The notes under the pieces: model-generated
Told to the model about the DNA's origin: nothing
Database searches by the model: none
What the model saw: the letters and a program-made list of their open reading frames with translations, nothing else
Shown here: positions 1-9,900 of the stretch, in pieces
Position numbering within the stretch: position 1 is the stretch's first letter
Layout of the letters: every line of letters starts with the position of its first letter
Assembly: GCF_020360975.1 (NCBI RefSeq)
Contig: NW_025408674.1
Span: 2,914,001-2,978,000 of the forward strand
Source: Hirsutella rhossiliensis
Taxonomy: Eukaryota > Ascomycota > Sordariomycetes > Hypocreales > Ophiocordycipitaceae
Direction of reading: 5' to 3'
Length of the DNA stretch: 64,000 bases
Translations under genes and position numbers: made by a program

Positions 1-1907
1 CCGCCTGGCACCCGAGGGACAACAGAGTAGGTGCCGTTTCGCTGGATGTTGCCCAGGAACCGGTCATTCGTGTCTTGCAGGCCATGGACCGGCTTCTCCA
101 TGACGTGCCGGTTCCATGGGATGCGAATATGCTCGCTACGGCGGGCATAATTCGCATCCCGAGCTCTCCTGTCGTTGCCAGCCTCGCGCATCACCTCGGG
201 CAAGGTCGTCAGCCGCTTGACCATGATGATGTTGAACAGGTCGGCGCGTGAGAAGTTGAAGTGGGAGCAAAGATGGTTCTTGACTTCGTTGCCCATGACC
301 GCCATTGTCTTGTTGAAGATTGTGGTGACGAGAGGCATGCAACCGCCGCACCCGGTGCCGGCCTTGGTGCAGGACTTGATGGCGCCAATATCCTTGCAGA
401 GGCCGTCTTTGACGCTCTTGACGATGTCGCCTTTGGTGACATTGTGGCAGGCGGATTGTGTCGTCGTCGGATTGTCATCCCAGCCGCCGCCGTCTTTCTG
501 CGCTCCGGGATGAGCTGGCCCGGCATGTCGAAGCTCCTTCATGTTCTTGACCAGGGGCACCAGCCTCACGTAGTCGCTGGTGTCGCCAATCATCATGCCA
601 CCAACAAGGTATTTACCATCCGCGGTGAATATGTACTTTTTGTAGACAATCTGAAAGGGGTCCTGTACGTCAACGTTTGACCGTGCTGGATGGTCTCGGT
701 TCCCGCTCCCGCCGTGAAGCTTTTTGCATATCGAGGAGGACGCGTCGGTCCGTCGCGGTCAGAGAACGATCGCCGAAACTGGCGACTTCAACTCCGAAGC
801 TTCAACTTTGTGCTGAGATCGGGTCGTTTGAATCGAGGAGTGAAGCTTGGCCTGTGTCAGGTTGAAGGCGAGAACCTCGGCCATTTCGACGCCGGGGCGA
901 TTAGGCCAAACGTCTGGCCCTGCCAACTGGCACATTCCCCAATGGCGTAGACACTCCGGATCGCTGGTGCTCAAATCATCATGGACAACAATCCCGCCGC
1001 CAGCACATTCAATGCCAGCCTCGTGGGCCAGCTCGTCCCGGGCATTTACTCCGACTGCGAAACACACAGTCAGAGCAGTCCATTTCCGCGCCGTCCTCGA
1101 ACACCACCCCGTGACGTTATGAGCTTGGTCTGATTTGATGCGTATTCTCTTGCATAGCATCACATCTAGACCGAGGTCTCTGACTTGACCAACGACCATG
1201 CTGCCCGCGTCCTCGTCTGGCTGTCGGCTCAGGACCCATTTGTTCCGCTCGACGAGCTTCACCTCCGCAAAGGACTCAAGTCCATCATGGCTTTGGCGGC
1301 TTCAAGACCAGCGGCCACCGCCAACCACGGCGCCGACGGTCCCTGCTTTATCGCTGGAAAGTCTATCAGACTGGTCAAGTCGTCGATGGTGCGGTGAACA
1401 AAGACGCCGCGTGCGTCGTATCCAGGGTTTTGACGGGAAGCGCGGCGTTGGAGCCAGTGGCAAACAAAGGACATCGTACGGCACCACTCTCCCATCTTGG
1501 CAGAGAACGGACCTTTGTGTGGGCTTGATGCCGATGACCTTGGTTTTGATGTGGTATGTCAACGCATACTTGGCAGGGTTTGGTACTGCAGTTGGGTTGA
1601 ACATCGGTGAGCCCGATCCAAGCGTAGACGGACGACTTGCCCACAGAGGATTCAAGTAGAGCTCGTCCACTTTGCGGTGTTGGAAGAAGCTCGTGAGACC
1701 GACTCGGTTATAGGCGAGATGTGATTCCTCTCCCAAAACGGTGACGCTGTACTCCCTCGCTCGAGCGTCGTACTTGAAGAGCTTCTCTGCATCGAGGTCA
1801 GCCTGGCAGCCTGACGGACAAAGGCAAGAGAAGTGAGGTTTGACTTGCAGGAAGGCCATGGCAACCATGCCCAGCCCTACCGACAACTCTCTTGGTATTT
1901 CTGCCAT
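1..1907 (-). CDS. niiA: Nitrite reductase [NAD(P)H], N-terminal part, frameshifted as sequenced
   Basis: Assimilatory siroheme nitrite reductase reduces nitrite to ammonium with NAD(P)H via FAD, [2Fe-2S], [4Fe-4S] and siroheme, in the cytosol. Recognisable pieces in order: ATG at 1907 and a VGLGMV dinucleotide-binding start; GEESHLAYNRVGLTSFF near 1690-1740; VVPYDVL; YDARGVFVHRTI and LEAAKAMMDL (second Rossmann fold); KLVERNKWVLSRQ; GVEMAEVLAFNLTQAKL; GKYLVGGMMIGDTSDYVRLV near 550-635; the BFD-type [2Fe-2S] segment CTKAGTGCGGC at 339-371 with CELC at 145-156; then NDRFLGNIQRNG leading into the siroheme half-domain, which lies beyond base 1. About 0.6 of a roughly 1100-residue family protein is covered. 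A 58-nt intron (about 1787-1844) has branch motif GCTGAC. The pieces sit in all three minus frames, so many 1-2 base indels break the frame while residues stay conserved. The identification is firm; whether the gene is truly broken is doubtful. Confidence 0.9.
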
Positions 1908-2678
1908 GGTTGAGGTTGACGCTGGCTGTGCTGTTGATACGTAACGGGTAGGAGAGTAGTTGGTCGGCCAGCGCGGGCTGGGAATGTCAGCTCTTAAGCT
2001 TGGCGTGTTGGGCGTCGTACAACCATTATGTGAATGGGTCGAGACGCTATGGCTGCTGGTCCTTCGCGGATCATTGAGCCGTTCATTATCTAGCTGGAGC
2101 AGCAAGGCCCGCCCAATCAGCTCAACGACGCGGTCGAGCTGTCATTGTCCGCGGAAAGGGCTGGGCCTGATCAACGTGGATCAGGAAGGCGAGCGACGCC
2201 GAAAGAGTGCCGGGCTCGGCGTTGCCGATGGCGCATATCCATGGGGCGATGTCGCTGGGATGTCTTCGGCCGCCGATTCCAACAACAGTCTCTTGGTAAA
2301 TGAAAGCCACTCCCGTCGATTATCCAGGAGAACGCTCGGGGCATCTCGGGGTGCGGAAGAGCGGCTGCGCTGATGGAGGGTTCGTGGAACACGGAGGGTG
2401 GCATGGGGAGCTGACTGACGCGCGCGATAATTGGCTCTGAATTGGCCTTATCGGAAGCCGGTCCCTGGATCAGCAGTCGCCAAAGATACAGTCAATGTCA
2501 ATGTCAATGTGGGTTGAAGAACAAGGGTCAGGGTGCTGTACGGTGCGTCAGTGCATAACCAGGTGCTGCTATGCACTGTACCATGGGCTCACGCTGCGTC
2601 GTCATGGCAGTAATTAAGGCATTTCTCTCGACAACGCACATCATCACCAGCATCGCTGCCGCCGAAACAACCCACACA
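1908..2678. promoter_or_regulatory. Divergent upstream region of niiA and VPS25
   Basis: This non-coding interval lies between the outward-facing starts of the two genes. Seen in it: GATA cores in HGATAR context around 2084-2090, 2316-2322, 2424-2430 and 2447-2453; a CCAATCA box at 2113-2119; GTCCGCGG at 2147-2154, one mismatch from the NirA consensus CTCCGHGG; and three copies of GTCAAT at about 2490-2507. Fungal nitrate-assimilation genes are known to be activated jointly by a GATA factor (AreA/NIT2) and NirA/NIT4, so these sites fit control of niiA. No binding is demonstrated. The open frames across this interval look like shadows and match no family I know. Confidence 0.5.
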
Positions 2679-3277
2679 ATGGCCAGCACAGCGCCGGCAC
2701 CCGCCCCAGCAGGAGAGACGCAGCATCGTCCCCCTTCCCTTCCCCGCAGATACCACTTCCCGCCTTCTTCACCCGCCAAACCAACCTCACCACCCACCAC
2801 CCCAGCTGTCCAAGTGGTCGCTCTCGTCCTCGCTTCGCCCGCCACCACCGCCTCTTCCGCCTGCATCTCTCGGCCGCCGACTCGGACCTCTTCCGCAACC
2901 GCCGCATCGACCGCCGCCTCAGCCCCGCCGACATCCGCGACCTCCTCGACTTTATGCGCAGGGACGGCCGCGCAAGTACCTCGATGCAAGGACTCGGGCG
3001 ACGTCGTCTTTGTCCACTGGAGGAAGCCGGATGGTGGGCTGCCGTCGTCGAGGCTTATATCGAGGACTCGAGCCAAAGGACAGCGTCTTGACGCTCTGAG
3101 CTGACCGACGGCAGGCCACGAGGAGCACCGGTCGTCGCCGCCTCTCCTTCCGCAACCTTGCCTGTGCTGACGCACCTGCAACTACGGGATGGATAGTCAA
3201 GTACTTCTTAAGGCGCTCAACATCCTGGTCAAGGGGCAAGGCTCAGATTTTCGGCCAAGGACTCTCTTGGCGTTAAA
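2679..3277 (+). CDS. VPS25: VPS25-like ESCRT-II subunit, frameshifted as sequenced
   Basis: VPS25 is the winged-helix ESCRT-II subunit that links ESCRT-I/II to ESCRT-III during endosomal sorting. The start is the ATG at 2679 (CACAATGG context), followed by an Ala/Pro-rich leader and the family N-terminus YHFPP..FFTRQTN (the PPxF-type segment). Then come pieces of LFRLHLSAADSDLF, RNRRIDRRLSPADI, LLDFMRRDGRA, GDVVFVHWRKPD, WAAVVEAYIED, DSVLTL and, after a probable short intron (about 3130-3182, branch motif GCTGAC at 3166-3171), MDSQVLLKALNILVK, GKAQIFG and DSLGVK. The pieces are spread over three frames by roughly eight small losses, several of them one base lost from a run of identical bases. 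The usual last residues after DSLGVK are replaced by the start of the RIP block. Length fits the family (about 180-200 residues). Confidence 0.85.
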
Positions 3278-5265
3278 TTAACTAAAACTACTAATAACCC
3301 TTAGACTATTATAATACTAAAAGCCTAAGACTATTAGAAGTTATATAATAGCAGTCTTTACTTATACCTATAGCGTAGTATAACTTAATAGCTAAGAAGA
3401 ATCTATAGTTTAGTTATACTTTATCTACTATATAATACTAAAGGGCTTATATTAACATTATAAAAGAAATAAAAGATATTTAAAGTTATCTTAAAACTCC
3501 TATATAAAAGCCTTATTTATATAATTAATAACTACTTAGTACCTTACTAAGATATTAAGCGACAGATATAGTATCTAAAGTTTATAATTAAAAGCAAGAA
3601 CCTAAAAAGACTAGCTCTTTAAGGAAATTAATAAAGTAATAAAGGAAGCTAAATCTAATTAAGGCAAGAAAAACTTCCTAAAGAGTTAAAGAAAATAGAT
3701 AAGAAACCTAGATAGCCTATAAAGGAGATCTTAGACCTAATAAAAGCCTTTAAAGATATAAAGATTAACCTTACTTATTAGTAAAAGTAAATATTAAACT
3801 AGCTTAATAAGGAATAAAAACATTAGTAGTAAAAGCTACTCTTTAAGTTATAAATAAAGAGGTAGTATAAATATTATTAGATTTTACTACCTATCTAATT
3901 AATATATATAGTTTTAGGTTAATACTTTTAACTAGCCTAAGAGATACTTTTATTATAGTAAAGAAGGATACTACCTTAATAAGTATAAGGTATACTCTTA
4001 GGACTATAAGATTAGATTTATAATATATAAAGTAGTAAATAAAACTCTTTACTTTAAAAGAAAAAATAATAAAAGCGTAATTCCCTTAGTACTTACTAAT
4101 AGGTTTTCTTAAATAGGTATATATTTTTAAAGGCTATTATATACTAAGTAGATATATAGCTAGACTTCTTTATATTACTACTTATAAAATAAGTTAAAGC
4201 TATAGTTATACTATCTTACTTAAATTAAGCTATTAATAAAAGAGAATCTAGTTTTAGACTAGTTCTAGAGATATAAAAGCCTATATAAGTAAAAAAGAAT
4301 TTAAAACTAAGCGATATAAGAAAAGAAGTAAGAAGGATATTAGTTATTATAATTATAAATAATATATAATAAATGATATATATAATTAGATAATTTATAT
4401 AACTATAATAGGGATTAAAAACTATAAGGGAAATAATAAAGAGTTAAAGAGGATATAAAGGAAATTAAGATTATAAGAATAGTAAAAACTAGCTTAAAGA
4501 TTATCTATATACTATAGATATAAAGTAGATCTAAATAAGAGTTTAATAGACTTATAGAAAAAATTATTAGAAATTATATATAAAGAATCTTAATCTATTT
4601 AAATTACCTAATTAACTTTATTCCTTAACTAAGCGAGACTTAGTATAAGATATATAGATATAGCCTAAGGTATAAAAGCACTAAATTCTAAACCTTAAAG
4701 AAAGTAAAGAGTAATATAAGACCTTATAAAGCTATAATAATAGTTATAAAAGTAGTTAAAGATAATATAAAATAGTTTACTCCTCCTTAAATATCTATAA
4801 GGAAAACTCATGGTAGCTTTAATATAAGTTAAAAATAGGATAAAGAATACTAGGTTAAACTAATTAAGCTTACTTACCTTACTTATAAAGAATTAAATTA
4901 TAAGTACCTTAAAGTTTAATAAGTATTAAAGGAAGTTAGGTTTATAACTAATATAATTAGCGTAATATAACTAGCTTAAGGACTATTTAATTAATAAACT
5001 CTAGAGGTAATAAGATTAAAGAAAGATAAATTTATTATATAAGTAGTAGTACTTAATAAGATACTAAGAGATAACTTTAAAGGACCTTATAACGATTCCT
5101 ATAATATATATAAATATAGTCCTTATACCTTTCCGCCGCTTAGTATATATAAGACCTACCCTATATTTAAGTATAGCTTAGTAGCTAGAAAGCTAAAGTT
5201 CTAAGCGCCTTAATTAATACTAAGTTTAAAAGAAACCTTATTATTAAAAGATATATAAATATATA
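3276..5265 (+). mobile_element. Ty3/gypsy family D fragment, left part
   Basis: This stretch matches 23075-24888 and then 25588-25790 of element D by eye, so it is a copy of the gag to pol part of the same family. It begins abruptly in the last VPS25 codons: 'ttaaattaactaaaactact' here pairs with 'ttaaataactagaaactact' in D, without an LTR. The fragment is therefore truncated at its 5' side. It lacks the solo copia LTR found in D at 24889. LINE E is inserted at its right end, and the fragment resumes at 12406. No frame is intact. Confidence 0.75.
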
Positions 5266-5399
5266 AGGAAAAACTTCTCATGAAACTAATATACACCTAT
5301 AGTAGGTATATATCGCGACTAAAATACTAACTAATACTAGGAATTAATTTAGTAGTATTAATTACCCTTAGTAACGATACGCCGAGGCCGAGGGGTAGG

Positions 5400-6850
5400 T
5401 AGACGTAGTAGCGGCCCTCGACGTACCGGGCTCGATTAGAGCGCGTAGCGCGAAGAGACGCTACCTAAATTTATATACCCCGATAAAGCGAGTTAATAAA
5501 CCTAAAGCAGCGATGCGATACCGGCCTAGGCGCCGAGCGACCCTATAGAAAAAGTAGTATACGATAAACTCGCAGGCTTTATCCTAAGCGTATAGTTTAG
5601 TAGGGTATGGTAGTAGTTAAACGGCTCTCTAGGCGAAGAGCCGCGCCGGTAACGCGTTATCGGCGGTGCTCGCGTAGACAGAGCTTTAAGACGATAATCC
5701 GGGATATAATTAAGGAGGTAGTTGGAAGAACTCCGCCTAGGTATCGCTTTAGCTAGGGGCCTTAGCGAACCTAGGCGCGGTCGTAAGCCGAGACTAAGGG
5801 ACTAACCTAATAATAAAGCTACGGTAAAATGGGTCCTACTATACTAAACGTAAGATTATCGTAGTCCCTACTAGGGCACCGCCGAAATCCTAAGCCGCGA
5901 ACCGAAGGATATAGTAAAGGCGGTAAATACCCTAAAAGCTATAAGCGCTATAGCGTGAGCGCCTCTAAAGTAGAGATATCGCGGTTATATTTAATACCGC
6001 GGTAAGAGCTATTAAAGGGACTAAGGCTAGGTTAAGGCCGTGTTCGGACTAAAGGCTACGATCTCCCGCCGCGCGTATATAGTAGTTATAAAGAACGTCC
6101 TCTTAAGGGTAGCGATAGTAGATAGGGAGCGATTGCTCTATAAGATTATAGAGGCGAATAAAGTTAAGGTCCTCTAGGCCTAGGCGCTACGCCCCCGATC
6201 TAAGATATTAACGGCGATAACTATACTTATTAAGGTTAATAGCACAGGAGGCTAATAAGCTCTACGACCTAAGCCTAGTCCTCGAAGTATAGATCTTTTA
6301 ATATAAACCCTATAATAAGTCGGTCTAATTATAAAAGGTACTATAACTACTATAGATATAGCTATATCGCTAGGCGATATATATCGATATAACTTTATAG
6401 CCGATATAAGAGTATAGTATATAATAAAGGCAAGGATAAATATAGGGCTAAGAAGGGCGAAATCCCTTATAACTATATCTTATATTAAGGGGACTACTTA
6501 TTATAGACCTAGACCTACCTTATAGAATAAAGCTTAGGAAAGGCAAAACTACGTTAACCTAATAGTTTATAAATACTTAGACGTACGCCGAGTAGGTGCT
6601 CCCTACCGTCGAAACCTAGGGCGTTCCTAAATCGACTATAGTGAAGCGGGACTAGGTAGACCGCGCTAAGATGAAGGTCGAGCTCGAGACACCCGCCGGC
6701 TAGTAGGGCTAGGGAGGCTAAACTAAGTATAAATAATATTTATAGGTATAGTAGATAGAAAAGCGCTAAGAGATAGAGCGCCTCCCTCCCTATATAGACG
6801 ACCCCTTTTACCCCGACCCTACCTATATATAACTAAAAGTACTATTCTAG
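5400..6850 (+). pseudogene. LINE E ORF1 region (gag-like), RIP-degraded
   Basis: This is the region between the LINE 5' end and the endonuclease, where ORF1 is expected. Around 6310-6540 the frame is unusually Tyr-rich with short spacings (for example NYKRYYNYYRYSY), which is what Cys/His zinc knuckles become after TGC/TGT to TAC/TAT and CAC/CAT to TAC/TAT changes. Upstream there are Arg/Ala-rich helical stretches. Start and stop cannot be fixed because ATG codons are lost and TAG/TAA codons are frequent. The assignment rests mostly on position. Confidence 0.4.
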
Positions 6851-9800
6851 AATATATAGAAGAGATATAAGCTAGCTTAATTAGCGCTTTACTACTAGGC
6901 TAGCTTCGACCTAATAGTATTATAGGAAGTAGAAGCTATACTGGAGTATTTTATGAGCAGCGCCCTGGCTTAGTTTATAGGGAGGGAGGTGCGCTATATA
7001 TATAAAAAGGCTTAGGCCGGGGACTTAGTCGCCCTAGTCTAGACTAGATTAAAGCGTAGTAATTTTTAAGGATAGTACTAAACTATAAGCGATTTACTTA
7101 CTACTAAGGGCGTAGGAGTGGAGGCGCTATACGACCTAAAGCAATCGAACTAAAGTACCCTATAGTAATAGTAAGGGACTTTAATATTTATTACCCGCTC
7201 TAGGATAGATATAATAAAACCTTAGATAGCGCGATATAACTTATATAGGAGGCGATAAAGCTATAACTTAACTCGCTACCACTAGAGGTATATAAGATTC
7301 TTACATAGCTAAAGGATAGTACTATCGACCTAGCTTAGGTAACGTTAGAGACTAGAATATAGTATACCGGGCCTAACTTAGACCTAACTAGGTTAGACTA
7401 TATCCTTAAACTATTATACTATAGGTCGATACAGGCCTAGCACCTAAACCGGCCTTAAGGTAGAAAGTAAAAGTAAAGCTAGTGAAGCTAAGACTATATC
7501 CGGCTAAGACTATACTAGCTAATGCTAAACGCTAAGGATATCGATAAGGACCTAGACTATATCTTTACTACTTTGGTATAGATCGCGATAGCTATAGTTC
7601 CACGCCGGGGCAGTATTACCTAGGGGCAACGTATAGTTACCACTAGAGGTAAGGAGGGCGACGAGGGGCTAAGAAGGTAAGGAGGAAGTATAGGTAGGAA
7701 AGAATAAGGCGAACTAAGAAGACCTATATAGGCACATAGCTTAGAAGTAGACTATCTATAAAGCGAGGAGGGCCTACTAGCGCGAGTTCTTAAAGGAATT
7801 TAGCGCCGATAATACTAAGCTCTAGAATATAAAGAGGTAAGTAAGACTCTATAGTAGCTATTACTAGAACTAACTTATATCCTACCGTTAGTTAAGGAAG
7901 GCGAGGACTAACTAATAGAAACCTTTAAAGGGAAGGAGCAGCTACTAGCTACTAAGTTCTTCTTACTAGAAGCTAGTACGATCTAGGGCTACCAGCCTAT
8001 ATGAGCGACCCTTATAGTTAACTAATAGATCTAGCTAGCTAACGTTATAAGGGCGCTAAGTAAGATAGTAAGCTAGAAAGCGGCGGATCTAGATAGCGTC
8101 CCCAAGGTTTATTAAAGTATAGCCTAGCCCTAGTCTGCGACTAGCTACGATCTTTAACGCTATACCGACTCTTATATTTCCTAGGTCGGTTTTATAGCGC
8201 GAATATAGTAGTTATCTAAAAGCTAGGTAAGACTGAGCGCCTACCGTATAGTAAGGGGTTAGAGACTAATCTCCCTCCTACCTATAGTAGGAAAAGTACT
8301 TAAGTAGATACTAGCTTAGAGGATCGCGGGAGTAGCGGAGGCGAACGGTATCTTACTAGACGAATAAATAAGGAATAAAAGGGAACGCTTTATAAAAGCG
8401 GCGATCCTACTAGTAACGGAACTAGTACACGCGATATAGGCTTAGAGGGGCATCGTATTATTCCTATAGCTAGATATTAAGGGCGTATTTAATATAGTTA
8501 ACTATAATAAGCTTATAAAGGAACTAAAGCTTGGGGATACCTAGGTAGCTTATAAGCAATATAGAGCTTTATAAGCGATGGAGATCGACCCTTTACTTTA
8601 GGAGAACCTTAGAGCTAACTTAAGTACTAACGGGAGTCTCTTAAAGCTCCTACCTATCCTTAATCCTATTTCTATACTATATAACCCCTATATAAAGGCT
8701 TAGTATAATATATAGTATTTATATTATTAGCTTTACTAACGATATAAATATAGTTAATATTAGACCTAATAAGGCTACTATAGTAGTACGCAAAGGAAGC
8801 TAAAGGGTATCGTAGAATAGGTAACTAAGTTCGCGGTTACTTTTAAACCGTCGAAGAGCAATTACTATACTTTATATAAAGAGATAGCGATAACGACGCC
8901 GGTCCGCCTTAGAGCTAACGTAGTAACCCTAGTTTAAGAGGCCCGCCTACTAAGGGTTTAGGTATACCGAAACTACGCTAAAGGCGCACTTAAAATAACT
9001 CCGAGTAAAGTTAAAGCGCTAGACTATAGCCCTAACCGGGCTCGCGGCGTTTATATAGGGCTATACCCTACTACGCGCTAGGGAAGTCTATAGTAAGGTA
9101 ATCCGGTCCTTAATCTCCTACGCTATAGTTATATTCTATAAGATAACGCCTATAAGGGGAAAACTACGCGGAATTATACGGGACCTTACCTAAGACTAGT
9201 TAGCTTACCTCTAGGTAGTAATAGGTACCTACTACGCGACCTTAGTTTACTAAGTTAAAGCGGAGTATAGGTGCCCTTAATCGACCTCTACCTAAACTAA
9301 AGAATAATAAATACCCTTTAGAGGCTAGAAGACTTAGGGCTCTTAGGCTAAATCTAACGCAACGCGTTTAATATAGTCGCGGGTATACTTAAAGGAGGCG
9401 ATGCTAGAGAGGGCAGACTAGTAGTACTACCTCTAGGCAGACCCCCTTATAGAGGAGATAAAGGGGTCTAGAGCTGATAGGAATAAACGACCTCCTAGAT
9501 AAAGCTAAGTCGCTCGAAAGGCTAAACGAGGAATAGGCTGCCCGATAAAACGCTAGGGAAGATATAATCTAATAATACTAGACTACCCTTTACCCGTAAC
9601 TTCCGCCTTAGTTTAATAAGGCAATAACGCTAGACCGTTATAAGGGCCTCCTTAAGTATATTAGTATAGTAATTACCTAGATATATATAGGAAAGATCGG
9701 GCTTAACGACTTCCTCTTTAACCGATAAGTCCCTAGTATAGTTTCGCTAATATATACCTATAAATAAAGATAGGATACTATTTACTATATAATAATCGAC

Positions 9801-9900
9801 TATCTATTAATAATAAAGGTAAGGAGTCCTCTTAATATAGGCCTAGGATATAAGTAACGTAAGAGCGGGCTTTTAAGGAAAGGATAGTAGCGCCGCTAAT
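6850..9900 (+). pseudogene. LINE E ORF2 remnant: endonuclease and reverse transcriptase
   Basis: ORF2 of Tad1/I-type LINEs nicks the target and primes reverse transcription there. At 7159-7203 the frame reads PIVIVRDFNIYYPL*, the GDFNxHHPxW endonuclease motif with Gly, His and Trp changed in the RIP direction. At 8470-8517 it reads LDIKGVFNIVNYNKLI, the conserved LDxxxAFDxV block of non-LTR reverse transcriptase that holds the first catalytic Asp. Just before it, around 8250-8420, come a YR..SLLPIVGKVL-like segment and RIAGVAEANGILLDE. Many in-frame TAA/TAG codons of Gln/Trp type make it non-functional. I did not identify an RNase H domain. Confidence 0.8.

Noticed and set aside
175..680. Plus-strand open frames over the first 700 bases
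   Set aside because: Antisense shadows of the nitrite reductase [2Fe-2S] domain region, which is clearly read on the minus strand.
2528..3239. Long minus-strand open frames opposite VPS25
   Set aside because: They are antisense shadows: the plus strand carries the recognisable VPS25 residues, and the minus translations match no family.
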